From Bacteroidales bacterium (lineage in GTDB: Bacteria > Bacteroidota > Bacteroidia > Bacteroidales > WCHB1-69): DNA of 14,669 nucleotides. Below the pieces are notes generated by a model that made no database searches, was not told the DNA's origin, and saw only the letters and a program-made list of their open reading frames with translations. The stretch covers positions 1 to 14,669 of the forward strand of contig DUOL01000068.1 of assembly GCA_012838875.1 (NCBI GenBank), read 5' to 3'. Shown piece after piece: positions 5,493 through 14,102 of the stretch (position 1 is its first letter; the number at the start of each line of letters is the position of its first letter). The translations under genes were made by a program, and so were the position numbers.

Positions 5493-7532
5493 TTATAATT
5501 TGATGATTTTTTTTGTTTGAATCTTGTTATTCTGTTGAATTACAAAATAATAGACTCCCGCTCTCCAATTTTCCGTTTTAATTTCCAACACGTTATCGTC
5601 CATTTGATAAGCTCCCATCTTTTTCCCAACTTGGTCAAAAATAGTTATAAGAATGCCGGCTGAATTATGATTGGAAATAGTGAGTTTATCGTGAATCGGA
5701 TTGGGCGAAAATTGAAGAAAAATACTGTTTTCAGTAATATTTGTATTTATTGGGATAAAATGCACCTCTACACTATCCGAAACTTCCAAAATACACTGTT
5801 CGTTACTATCTTTTGCTATTAAAACAATGGTGAAAATGCCTTCGTTTTCGTAGGTGTGGGAGATGGAATTGACAGTTAAAGTTTGAGTTTCCGTTCCGTC
5901 TCCGAAATTGATTTCATAGTTTAAATTATCGTCAAAATTAACGATTAAAAACTGAAAAGTAGAGCTAATGGTATCTGTGTGTATGACTTGCGAGGTCAAA
6001 ATCGGGGATTCGTGACACCATAGTTCGTAAGCGCCCATATCGGGAAGAAGATTAATACGAGGATTGCCGTTCAAATCTTGACTTTCAAATTGGTAGTTAG
6101 GAATTGTTGGGGTTCCGGCGTCATGGCAAACGGATAGTGAAGAGATTTCGTACACGGCTTCTTTAATTGACAGCTCATTCTCGGCGGATTGAGGATAGCC
6201 GACTACGGATGTCGGATTAAAGAAAATTACATCATCATTGCTGTTTTCAAGTAAATTGATATTTCCGTCACCGTCTAACGTCTCTCCTTCAACGGCGCAA
6301 TAATTAGCTGTAACATCACCGAAAAGTTGAGGAAAACTGTTTGCATCATTCCCCCAAATAATAGTATTGTAGAGTTTGTCGGTTGAGGTTCCCGATAAAC
6401 CGCCGCCCATTAGTGCTCTATTTCTAACGATGGTATTATTTACGAGCAAAAGGTTACTTTCCGAGTTAATCGCACCGCCTACTTCGGCTTCATTGTTAGT
6501 AAATAGAGAGTTGCTAATTTTTTGCCCGTTAGTATTGGCTGAAAAAAAGATAGCACCGCCATTTTCGGCTTGGTTAGCTTGAAAAATAGAAGCAGAAATT
6601 GTATTATTGTTGTAGTTAATGTAAATGGCTCCGCCCGATTCGGCGTGATTGTCCCAAAAATATGAATTGGAGCATTTTTGTCCTGCCATAACATAGATAG
6701 CGCCTCCGTATTTAACAGCACTATTATTTATAAAATTACAATCGGTGATTTCACTGTTCAATCCTCCGTAGATAGCACCGCCGTCTTTTACAGACCAATT
6801 ATTTTCAAATGTGGAATTTTCGATACGTTGAGTTTTGGAATTACAATGGAGAGCACCTCCGAAACCGTTATTTAGCCAAGTTTTGTTGTTTAGCAAATAA
6901 CATCCTATAATCTGCGCATTATCGTAACAAAAAATACCGCCTCCGTTTAGGGCGACATTGTGTTGAATGATACAATTTTCAACAACGCCGTTTTTAGCAA
7001 CGAAGACGCCCCCGCCTTTTTGATCATTCGTCATGCTGCCGTCTGCATAGCCGTGTTGAATAGTAACTCCTTCTATTCGTGTGGTATAAGTTAGATTGTC
7101 GGTTCCAAACCAGACAACATGATAAACGTTATCTGTAGAATCACCATTTAGATTGTAATTTCCGGAAAATATGGTTTTGTTTGTGTAATTCCAAGGTTGG
7201 TCGTTCAATTTGGGACGCTCATTAACACCATTTTCCGTCCCTGCAAATCCGCCGCGAACATTGACGCCATCTTTCATTATAAAGGAGAAAAAACGGTTGT
7301 TGTTATTATTAATGCCGCTGGTAGGGTAGTAGGTGCCGGCGGCAACCCACACTTCATCACCGATACCGCTTGTGGAAGCATCGATGGCAGCTTGTACAGT
7401 TGTGTAAACAAACTCTTGCGGCTTTTGGCTCCACGCCGTAGATTCAGCTGACGGCTTGACGTAACGAACATTTTGAGAAAAAAGATTAACCGTAACGAGG
7501 GAAATAAATAAAAATAGGGTTATTCGATTCAT
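5493..7532 (-). CDS. Secreted parallel beta-helix protein with PKD-like segment and type IX secretion C-terminal domain
   Basis: A 679-residue exported protein of unknown substrate. Residues 1-19 are a Sec signal peptide (hydrophobic FLFISLVTVNLFS). Residues about 40-410 form a right-handed beta-helix with nine GG[GA]-aromatic/aliphatic motifs (near residues 173, 197, 225, 251, 276, 300, 325, 352, 377) at 24-28 residue spacing. DLNGNPR...DMGAYE (486-503) is the closing motif typical of choice-of-anchor-Q/Pmp-like beta-helix proteins. Residues 530-592 resemble a PKD domain (INFGDGTET, HTYENEGIFTI). The last ~75 residues (FSPNPIHDKLTI to KIIKL) are a Por-type sorting domain, so the protein should cross the outer membrane by the type IX system and be attached or released at the surface. 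It starts 23 bases after the SDR gene. Carbohydrate binding, lyase activity or adhesion are all possible; no catalytic residues are identifiable. Confidence 0.85.
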   Translation of the reverse strand: MNRITLFLFISLVTVNLFSQNVRYVKPSAESTAWSQKPQEFVYTTVQAAIDASTSGIGDEVWVAAGTYYPTSGINNNNNRFFSFIMKDGVNVRGGFAGTENGVNERPKLNDQPWNYTNKTIFSGNYNLNGDSTDNVYHVVWFGTDNLTYTTRIEGVTIQHGYADGSMTNDQKGGGVFVAKNGVVENCIIQHNVALNGGGIFCYDNAQIIGCYLLNNKTWLNNGFGGALHCNSKTQRIENSTFENNWSVKDGGAIYGGLNSEITDCNFINNSAVKYGGAIYVMAGQKCSNSYFWDNHAESGGAIYINYNNNTISASIFQANQAENGGAIFFSANTNGQKISNSLFTNNEAEVGGAINSESNLLLVNNTIVRNRALMGGGLSGTSTDKLYNTIIWGNDANSFPQLFGDVTANYCAVEGETLDGDGNINLLENSNDDVIFFNPTSVVGYPQSAENELSIKEAVYEISSLSVCHDAGTPTIPNYQFESQDLNGNPRINLLPDMGAYELWCHESPILTSQVIHTDTISSTFQFLIVNFDDNLNYEINFGDGTETQTLTVNSISHTYENEGIFTIVLIAKDSNEQCILEVSDSVEVHFIPINTNITENSIFLQFSPNPIHDKLTISNHNSAGILITIFDQVGKKMGAYQMDDNVLEIKTENWRAGVYYFVIQQNNKIQTKKIIKL

Positions 7533-7555
7533 TTTGGTTTGTATTTTAAATTATT

Positions 7556-8353
7556 TTATTCGGCAATAAAAGGTTTAAGTTTTAATTTTCGTTTTATAAA
7601 GTTAATGAATTTATGTGGAATAGGAAAAATAATAAAGAGTATCAGACGATTTATTACGTATGGAACCGTAACGATTTTCCCTTTAAAAAGAGCCTTTATT
7701 GCTTTTTTAGCAATCTTATCGGGAGAAGCAAGCAATTTCCATTTTCGTAATTTTTTGCGTGTTTTATCGGAAAGGTTATATAAGTCGGTATCTACGGCAC
7801 CGGGTAAAATTGTCGTAACCTTAATTCCAAAGTCCGATAATTCGCTGGCTAAGGAAATAGAGAAATTTTTAATATATCTTTTTGATGCGCCGTAAATTGT
7901 AACACCGGGATAAGGCATGTGAGCACATATCGAAGAGATATTGAGAATATAGCCTTTTCTGTATTCTTTCATCTTCTTTCCAAACAACGCACAGAGTAAG
8001 GTCGGGGTAGTGATGTGCAAATGTAACATCTGTTCGGTTCGTGCCGTGTTGCCATTGGTTATGGCATCAAAAAAGAAGAAACCGGCATTATTTACAAGAA
8101 CTTCAACCTCTATTTTTTCATTTTCACAGTAGTTATATAATTGCTGCGCTGCATCCGGAGTGGCTAAATCCATAGTTAAATAGCAAACCTCAACGTGAAA
8201 CTCCTCTTTTAGTACCTCTTTTGCTTTTCGATTCTCCTCATCTCTATTACCAACTAATAAAAGAGAATAAGAAAGTTTTGCAAATTGTTTAGCGATACTG
8301 AAGCCTACTCCCGAAGATCCACCAGTTATTAGGGCATATTTTTTACCTATCAT
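7556..8353 (-). CDS. Classical short-chain dehydrogenase/reductase (SDR), substrate unknown
   Basis: NAD(P)-dependent oxidoreductase of 265 residues. The Rossmann nucleotide-binding motif TGGSSGVG lies at 10-17, the structural NNAG at 88-91, the catalytic Ser at 140/141 (NISS), and the catalytic YGASK with Tyr154 and Lys158, followed by PG (184-185). A basic residue in NRDEE (37-40) after the second strand might favour NADPH, which is only weak evidence. The C-terminal ~35 residues contain a hydrophobic stretch (INRLILFIIFPIP) followed by a Lys/Arg-rich tail, which may anchor the enzyme to the inner membrane. It lies 19 bases downstream of the lipoprotein gene and 23 upstream of the beta-helix gene, suggesting co-transcription. 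The substrate cannot be read from the sequence. Confidence 0.9.
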   Translation of the reverse strand: MIGKKYALITGGSSGVGFSIAKQFAKLSYSLLLVGNRDEENRKAKEVLKEEFHVEVCYLTMDLATPDAAQQLYNYCENEKIEVEVLVNNAGFFFFDAITNGNTARTEQMLHLHITTPTLLCALFGKKMKEYRKGYILNISSICAHMPYPGVTIYGASKRYIKNFSISLASELSDFGIKVTTILPGAVDTDLYNLSDKTRKKLRKWKLLASPDKIAKKAIKALFKGKIVTVPYVINRLILFIIFPIPHKFINFIKRKLKLKPFIAE

Positions 8354-8372
8354 CAGCTAATAATTATATTAA

Positions 8373-9083
8373 TTATTCGGTTCGTGTCAATATAAATTTG
8401 GAAATCTTCAGGTTATAACCGTCTCCTGTAGGAATATACCGAATAAATTCAACTTTATTCTTATCAGTTTTATCAAAATAGATTAGCCAATTTTGATAAG
8501 CTAAACCATAATTTTTTGTAGGTAATGGATAATTATAATTTACGGCAATTAAATTACCGTAAAGATTGTATTTGCCGTTTATCTCTTCAATTTCATTTTT
8601 TTTCAAAATAAAACTCTTATCTACTTGACAACTAATTTCAATGTTAAAAGTATCGTCCGGCAATTGGACAATCCCCTGCCAACGACCTATTAGAGAATTT
8701 TGTAAATTTTCTGTAATTTTATAAAAAGTGTAACTCTCTTTTCCTTTAGTAAGCATCAGTTTATTGTCGGTTAAAATCTTAATTTGATAACTTACGTTGT
8801 TTTTAGCATTTCCCGTAACTATAATCGTTTCATTGTCAATGCTATAATTAAAATTGGTCTCTTCCCACCTTGCACTATCTTCAGAAATAATTACGCCGTT
8901 AGCTTTCATCAGGGTCATATTTTCATTAAACTGAAAGACAAAAGCGTCATTTGTCGGCAGAATAAGGTTATTTGTTTCTTGACAAAGCCATTTGCCTTGA
9001 ATTTCTTCTTGATAATTTCTTTTTTCTTTACAGGAAACGGTTATTAAAGCCAATCCTAAAAAGAGAATTAAAAAATTTTTCAT
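8373..9083 (-). CDS. Predicted lipoprotein with two lipocalin-like repeats, function unknown
   Basis: A 236-residue protein that I do not recognise by name. Residues 1-17 are a lipoprotein signal peptide (FLILFLGLALITVS) with Cys18 as the likely acylation site. The -3 residue is Thr rather than the usual Leu/Val, so the lipobox is slightly unusual. Two segments each start with a G-[K/R]-W motif (GKWLC near 30 and GRWQGI near 133) followed by alternating beta-strand-like stretches, as in lipocalin-like or META-like lipoprotein domains, and suggest an ancient duplication. CKEKRN after the Cys is charged, as in some surface-exported Bacteroidetes lipoproteins, but this is weak evidence. It is first in the run leading to rlmN and has a good -7 element upstream. 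Confidence 0.75.
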   Translation of the reverse strand: MKNFLILFLGLALITVSCKEKRNYQEEIQGKWLCQETNNLILPTNDAFVFQFNENMTLMKANGVIISEDSARWEETNFNYSIDNETIIVTGNAKNNVSYQIKILTDNKLMLTKGKESYTFYKITENLQNSLIGRWQGIVQLPDDTFNIEISCQVDKSFILKKNEIEEINGKYNLYGNLIAVNYNYPLPTKNYGLAYQNWLIYFDKTDKNKVEFIRYIPTGDGYNLKISKFILTRTE

Positions 9084-9104
9084 AATAAGTCGCCATTAAA
9101 ATAT

Positions 9105-9122
9105 TTGCAAAAATACAATTTT
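9105..9122 (-). promoter_or_regulatory. Putative -7 promoter element of the lipoprotein-SDR-beta-helix-rlmN run
   Basis: On the minus strand aaaattgTATTTTTGcaa contains TATTTTTG (9108-9115), a perfect TAnnTTTG, 24 bases before the lipoprotein start codon. The same 18 bases occur upstream of rpsO (14429-14446). No convincing TTG lies at the -33 distance, so the element is incomplete by consensus. Confidence 0.5.
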
Positions 9123-9150
9123 CTTATTCTATAATGCTATTTTCCCAAAC

Positions 9151-9184
9151 AAAAAAAGGAAGGCTTTTATAAACCTTCCTTTTT
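9151..9184 (-). terminator. Intrinsic terminator after the adhesin-like gene
   Basis: GGAAGG (9158-9163) pairs with CCTTCC (9174-9179), extended by an A7 tract (9151-9157) and T5 (9180-9184) around a 10-base loop. Read leftward, the stem is followed by seven U residues, as expected for the gene ending at 9208. The mirrored tracts could also stop transcription from the other direction. Confidence 0.8.
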
Positions 9185-9207
9185 AAGGGTAGAAAAAGAG
9201 AATTTTT

Positions 9208-11688
9208 TTATTTAGTTACATTAAATTTCTTAACTGTGAAACCGTTGTCCGTTTTAACTTTAGCAATGTACATACCTACTGCTAAATTTTGAACATTAAT
9301 TTCAATTTGATAATCATCAACTTGATAATTTCCAATATTTTTTCCGAACATATCATAGAGTTCTACGGAATTTATTTGGTTATCGGATTGTAGATTAATA
9401 GCTTTGTCTGTTGGGTTAGGATATAACACTACGTTAGAGCTTGCATTTTCTACATCTTGGATGCCCACGACATTTCCTTCAATAACTTCAAAATTATCGA
9501 TAAAGAGGAAATAATTAACGTCGTATGCATGGAAAGCGAAGTAGTATGTACCGGCTTGAGTTACGTTGATGGCACGTTCGATTCTAACAAAATCAACATT
9601 ATCCAATAGAGTTAAATCTTCAATTAATTCGAGTTGTGCAACGTCAGTAGTTTTTTCCGTACCGAAATAAATTGCAAAGTTGGCAGTAGGAGAGTTATAT
9701 ACTGCATAATCTAATTTGATTGTATATTCTCCTTCGGTAAAGTCGAAGCAAGAAGAGAATAACCAGTCATTAGCTGTAGGTTCACCTTGGAAATAAGAAG
9801 CTCCGGTATGGTACCACATTTTGTTTCCTCCATAATTTACAGGTAACCAAGCAGCGCCGTCCATATCTACGTCAACGGTAGTCCAATTAAGATTATCTTC
9901 ATCTGTTTCAAATTCATTAAGGTAAGTGTATGAATTTATCGGAGCAACGGTGCCGGTGTAAACCCAAATAGAAGTATCGTTAGTTACAAATTCATCTCCT
10001 GCTAATTCTACCCAAGTACGAACAGAATCAACAGCAGGAATCGTTAAATCGGCTAAGTTAGTAAATGTATATGTATATTCAGCACCTGAAGCGATGGAAG
10101 CGCTCACACTTTCTACAACAGGAACACTATTGCCAACTTGATAATAAGCATTAAAGATATTAATTGCATCCAATCCGGTGTTGCGAACTTTTACGCCAAT
10201 AGTCTCGCTATCTGTTAATTCACAACTTAAATCGGGGACGATAGGGGCAATAACGCTTAAATCATTATTTCTGGCATTAATCACATTGATATTATCTAAG
10301 AAAAGGAAAGCTTGACCAGCGGTACTTGTAGCTTTAAATCCTAAGTAGTAGGTGCCGGAAGTGGTAATTGTGAAAAATTCACTTCCTTGTGCAAAATCAG
10401 TATTAGTAATATTATTGAAGTCTTTAATTAATGTCATATTTGCAGGATCGGGGTACGTGCCGAAATAAACACCAAAAGATTCCGTAGCATAGTAAAGATA
10501 AGATGCATATTGGAACTCTACGGTATAAGTTCCGCTATCTAAGTCAAAACATGAAGAGAATAACCAGTCATTAGCATTGTTGTCAGCACTATATGTATAA
10601 TGCCACATGGAATTATCTTCATAAATAACGGGAACCCAAGTTCTCTCATCGTTATTCACATCTTGTACGCTCCAACCCTTATACAAGTCATCATTATTAA
10701 AATTATTATAATAAGGAACAGTAGCCGGAGCCGGTATTCCTGTGTAGTACCAGTCGGTTGTGTCATTAGTTAAAAGTCCGTCTCCTGGAATTTCTACCCA
10801 TCCGCGTAAAGAGTCGCTGTCTATAGCAAATGTCAAGTCAGCTTTGGTAGTAAAAGTATAAACGTATTCGTCACCGGGAGCAATATTTTGGTTAACAACT
10901 TCCATTACAGGAGCACTATTTCCAATTTGATAATATACGTTGAATGTAGAAACAGCTCCCGTTCCGTCATTATAAATGCCTATTTGAATCTCTTCTTGGT
11001 CGGTTAGATTACAAGAATAATCGGGAACGCCAAGAGCGAAAGCTTCTAAATTTATTTCGAATTTTTCTTTTATACGAATGTCGTCAACCAAAAAGATGAA
11101 ATGGTCGGTAGATACACAATGTAATGCTACGTATTTAGCATTAGCAGGGATTTCATATTCGTAATAAGTCCATTCGGTCGGAGCATTTTCATGAGGACGT
11201 AGAGAAACGATATTTGTATTGACAAAATCCTCTATATTATTGGATTCTGTTGAATAAATAACTTGGAATTTTTCTAGACCGTAAGTTTCAGTGTATGAGG
11301 CTGCCCAGAAAGAGAAACTATAAGGATTCCCGGTGCCGCTTAAGAGAGGACTAATCATCCAGTCGTCATTATACAAACCGCCACTCGGGACAGCGGAAAA
11401 GCATGCAAAAACTTGTCCGCCCGAAGGAGAGCCAACATCGTAGCCTATTCCTACCTCTTCGAAATCAAAAGTGATAAATGCGGCGGGTTCTCCTTGGTTT
11501 TCAAAGGTATACCCTTGAATCGAATAGTTACGTAAACCGTCATTATCCACAAAAGTCCACGGACCGGTTGTAGGATTGATGACAAACGTGGGATAACCTT
11601 CTACGTCATCATAAATGGGGAGATTCTGTGCTTGCGTGAAAAACATAAATGCCCCCATAAGCAAAATTAATGTAAAAATTTTTTTCAT
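9208..11688 (-). CDS. Secreted modular adhesin-like protein, three choice-of-anchor-J/cleaved-adhesin-like domains, type IX sorting domain
   Basis: An 826-residue exported surface protein. Residues 1-20 are a signal peptide (FTLILLMGAFMFFTQA). Three jelly-roll modules of the choice-of-anchor-J/cleaved-adhesin type lie at about 22-210, 325-472 and 586-737. They are marked by NDDWMISP (107-114) and two DWLFSSCFD motifs (374-382 and 641-649), each module ending in F[IL]F[LI][VD]D-type strands. Between them are two CARDB-like linkers (about 212-315 and 475-578), each with PD[YL]SC.LTD and YYQ[IV]GNS.PV. The last ~75 residues (LYPNPTDKAINLQS to KKFNVTK) form a Por sorting domain for the type IX secretion system. 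Related domains occur in gingipain haemagglutinin regions, so binding to protein, glycan or particles is plausible. No protease domain is present. It has its own terminator and probably its own promoter. Confidence 0.86.
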   Translation of the reverse strand: MKKIFTLILLMGAFMFFTQAQNLPIYDDVEGYPTFVINPTTGPWTFVDNDGLRNYSIQGYTFENQGEPAAFITFDFEEVGIGYDVGSPSGGQVFACFSAVPSGGLYNDDWMISPLLSGTGNPYSFSFWAASYTETYGLEKFQVIYSTESNNIEDFVNTNIVSLRPHENAPTEWTYYEYEIPANAKYVALHCVSTDHFIFLVDDIRIKEKFEINLEAFALGVPDYSCNLTDQEEIQIGIYNDGTGAVSTFNVYYQIGNSAPVMEVVNQNIAPGDEYVYTFTTKADLTFAIDSDSLRGWVEIPGDGLLTNDTTDWYYTGIPAPATVPYYNNFNNDDLYKGWSVQDVNNDERTWVPVIYEDNSMWHYTYSADNNANDWLFSSCFDLDSGTYTVEFQYASYLYYATESFGVYFGTYPDPANMTLIKDFNNITNTDFAQGSEFFTITTSGTYYLGFKATSTAGQAFLFLDNINVINARNNDLSVIAPIVPDLSCELTDSETIGVKVRNTGLDAINIFNAYYQVGNSVPVVESVSASIASGAEYTYTFTNLADLTIPAVDSVRTWVELAGDEFVTNDTSIWVYTGTVAPINSYTYLNEFETDEDNLNWTTVDVDMDGAAWLPVNYGGNKMWYHTGASYFQGEPTANDWLFSSCFDFTEGEYTIKLDYAVYNSPTANFAIYFGTEKTTDVAQLELIEDLTLLDNVDFVRIERAINVTQAGTYYFAFHAYDVNYFLFIDNFEVIEGNVVGIQDVENASSNVVLYPNPTDKAINLQSDNQINSVELYDMFGKNIGNYQVDDYQIEINVQNLAVGMYIAKVKTDNGFTVKKFNVTK

Positions 11689-11752
11689 AATTAAAATGTT
11701 TTTAAGTGAATATCTATTTTTTATAAAATTGTTCTTTTTTAAAAAGAGGCAA

Positions 11753-11760
11753 CAAAGATA
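11753..11760 (-). promoter_or_regulatory. Putative -7 element of the adhesin-like gene
   Basis: TATCTTTG on the minus strand fits TAnnTTTG, 64 bases before the start codon, which would leave a 5' leader of roughly 55-60 bases. No TTG is seen at the -33 spacing. The surrounding 156-base gap between pnp and this gene is strongly A+T-rich and otherwise featureless. Confidence 0.4.
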
Positions 11761-11818
11761 TAATAAAAGTTTGTTTATTTTCTATTTTTAAATCTTAAAA
11801 AAACAAAAACATACTTAT

Positions 11819-11848
11819 TTGAACAAAAAACTCCTTTTTACCGTTCAA
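11819..11848 (-). terminator. Weak stem-loop over the pnp stop codon
   Basis: TTGAAC (11819-11824) pairs with GTTCAA (11843-11848), and an inner A-tract can pair with T5 around CTCC. The stem overlaps the pnp stop codon and is A+U-rich. T-rich sequence follows some 15 bases further on, not directly. It may be a weak terminator or RNA 3' end structure, or chance in A+T-rich DNA. Confidence 0.3.
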
Positions 11849-13980
11849 TTTGCGGTTAATTCTTTTTTTTTGTCAATTAAGACTTTATGTGATAATTTAT
11901 ATTTCCCTGTTTTAGGGTCTATAGCAATCAATTTCACTTGAATCGTATCACCTTCTTTCAATACCTCTTCTACTTTTTCGAGTCGGCGGTGTACAATTTC
12001 TGAAATGTGGAGCAATCCGTCCGTATTAGGTAAAAATTCGACAAAAGCACCGTAAGCGGCAATAGATTTAACTTTCCCTTCGTACACTTCTCCTACTTCG
12101 GGTACGGCGGTGATACTTTTAATTTTAGCAACGGCACGCTTAATGTCTTCCAAGTTCGGAGCGGCAATATCGATGATGCCAAATTCGCCGTTCTCTTCAA
12201 TATTTATAGTTGTATTAGTTTCACGTTGTAATTCTTGAATGATTTTTCCGCCGGGTCCGATAACAGCTCCAATAAAATCACGAGCAATTTTCAGTTGAAC
12301 AATGCGAGGAACAAAAGGCTTGTAGTCGTCTCGCGGTGCAGGCATTGCCTCGGTCATTTTTTCTAAAATGTGTAATCGTCCTTTTCGTGCTTGTTCTAGG
12401 GCTTCTGCCATAATTTCGGAAGAGAGCCCGTCAATTTTAATATCCATTTGGCAAGCAGTGATTCCGTCTTTTGTTCCGCAAACCTTGAAATCCATGTCGC
12501 CCAAGTGGTCTTCATCTCCCAAAATATCGGATAAAATAGCATATTTACCATTTTTCTCGTCAGTAATCAATCCCATGGCAATCCCGGAGACAGGTTTTTT
12601 CATTTTTACGCCGCAGTCGAGCAATGCTAATGTTCCGGCGCAAACCGTTGCCATTGAAGAGCTTCCGTTAGATTCTAAAATGTCGGAAACAATACGAACC
12701 GAGTAGGGGAAGTTGTCATCGTCAAAGGGAATCATCGGCTGCAAGGCGCGGTGTGCCAAGTTCCCATGTCCAATTTCACGTCTGCCCGTTCCCATTCTTT
12801 TTACTTCTCCTACGGAAAATGGAGGGAAGTTGTAATGTAAAATAAAACGACTGCTGCCCTCAATGATTACCCCGTCTAACATCTGTTCGTCAAGTTTAGT
12901 GCCTAATGTACAAGTAGTTAGTGATTGTGTTTCGCCACGTGTAAAAATAGCGGAGCCGTGTGCGGCGGGAAGATAGTCGGTCTCTATCCAGATTGGACGA
13001 ATTTCGTCTAAACCTCTTCCGTCTAATCTTATACGTTCGTTTAAAATCATTGTACGAATCGCATCGTACTGAACATCATGGAAATAACGTTGTGCCATAG
13101 CCGCTTTTGCCTCCTGTTCCTCCTCGGTAATCGTTTCGATAAAATCGGCGATAATGTCGTCAAATGCTTGATTGCGTTCTTGTTTCCCTAAGAATGATTT
13201 TGCAACTTCGTAAACTTTGTTATATGTTTCGTCATAAACTCTTTGTTTCAACTCATCATCATTCTCTTCGTGGCAATATTCACGTTTTTGTTGAGCCTTC
13301 TCAACCTTTTTTACTAAATCCAATTGAGCTTGACACTGAATTTTAATTGCTTCGTGGGCAGTGGTCAGCGCCAACATCATGTCGGCTTCCGAAATCTCTT
13401 TCATCTCCCCTTCAACCATCATAATATTTTCCATCGATGCGGCAACAATCATGTCAATATCAGAATGTTCCATCTCTTCAACGGTAGGGTTGATAACCAT
13501 TTTCCCGTCAATTCTGCCAACTCTCACTTCAGAAATCGGACCGTGAAACGGGATTGTAGAAACGGCAAGAGCAGACGAAGCCGCAAGACAAGCTAAGGCA
13601 TCAGGGTAATTGTTGCGATCTCCCGAGATTAAAGTAACAATAACTTGTGTTTCCGCATGAAAATCACTTGGAAATAATGGACGTAACGCTCTATCAATAA
13701 GTCGAGCAATTAAAATTTCATACTCCGAAGGACGAGCTTCGCGTTTGAAAAAACCGCCCGGAATTTTTCCGACAGCTCCATATTTCTCTTGATATTCAAC
13801 CTGTAACGGCATAAAATCGGTATTGGCAACAGCCTCCTTTTTAGCACACACAGTAGCTAATAACATCGTATTTCCCATTTTTACAACGGCAGCGCCATCA
13901 GCTTGTTTAGCAAGTTTTCCAGTTTCAATAGTAATCATTCTACCATCACCTAAATCAAATGTTGTATTAATTCCTAACAT
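11845..13980 (-). CDS. pnp: Polyribonucleotide nucleotidyltransferase (PNPase)
   Basis: 3'-to-5' phosphorolytic exoribonuclease that degrades mRNA with inorganic phosphate and, in reverse, can add heteropolymeric tails; it acts as a trimer in the cytoplasm. The 711 residues give the complete architecture. A first RNase PH core includes FFKREARPSEYEILIARLID (77-96), with an alpha-helical linker around 215-300. The second, catalytic RNase PH core has GSSSMA (439-444) and DHLGDMD with Asp491 and Asp497, the counterparts of the E. coli catalytic aspartates. A KH domain with GPGGK (575-579) and an S1 domain (about 629-702; YEGKVKSIAAYGAFVEF) follow. It sits 122 bases after rpsO, the widespread bacterial order, but a terminator lies between them. 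No alternative function is likely. Confidence 0.98.
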   Translation of the reverse strand: MLGINTTFDLGDGRMITIETGKLAKQADGAAVVKMGNTMLLATVCAKKEAVANTDFMPLQVEYQEKYGAVGKIPGGFFKREARPSEYEILIARLIDRALRPLFPSDFHAETQVIVTLISGDRNNYPDALACLAASSALAVSTIPFHGPISEVRVGRIDGKMVINPTVEEMEHSDIDMIVAASMENIMMVEGEMKEISEADMMLALTTAHEAIKIQCQAQLDLVKKVEKAQQKREYCHEENDDELKQRVYDETYNKVYEVAKSFLGKQERNQAFDDIIADFIETITEEEQEAKAAMAQRYFHDVQYDAIRTMILNERIRLDGRGLDEIRPIWIETDYLPAAHGSAIFTRGETQSLTTCTLGTKLDEQMLDGVIIEGSSRFILHYNFPPFSVGEVKRMGTGRREIGHGNLAHRALQPMIPFDDDNFPYSVRIVSDILESNGSSSMATVCAGTLALLDCGVKMKKPVSGIAMGLITDEKNGKYAILSDILGDEDHLGDMDFKVCGTKDGITACQMDIKIDGLSSEIMAEALEQARKGRLHILEKMTEAMPAPRDDYKPFVPRIVQLKIARDFIGAVIGPGGKIIQELQRETNTTINIEENGEFGIIDIAAPNLEDIKRAVAKIKSITAVPEVGEVYEGKVKSIAAYGAFVEFLPNTDGLLHISEIVHRRLEKVEEVLKEGDTIQVKLIAIDPKTGKYKLSHKVLIDKKKELTAN

Positions 13981-14055
13981 ATTTTTTCTTTTAATTTTTT
14001 TCTGTTTTCGCTATATTTTTGACAAATAAAGCACAATAATGAACTATATAAATGC

Positions 14056-14082
14056 AAAAAAAGGCAATTTCCAAAAATTGCC
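14056..14082 (-). terminator. Intrinsic terminator between rpsO and pnp
   Basis: GGCAATTT (14063-14070) and AAATTGCC (14075-14082) form a perfect 8-bp stem with a 4-base loop. Read leftward, the stem is followed by seven U residues (14056-14062). It starts about 20 bases after the rpsO stop, so rpsO transcripts should end here, with partial read-through into pnp possible. Confidence 0.85.
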
Positions 14083-14102
14083 CTTTAAGTTTGTTTTTTA
14101 AA

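Noticed and set aside
13164..14029. Plus-strand open frames within pnp
   Set aside because: They are antisense shadows of a strongly conserved housekeeping gene and show no protein-like features or start signals.
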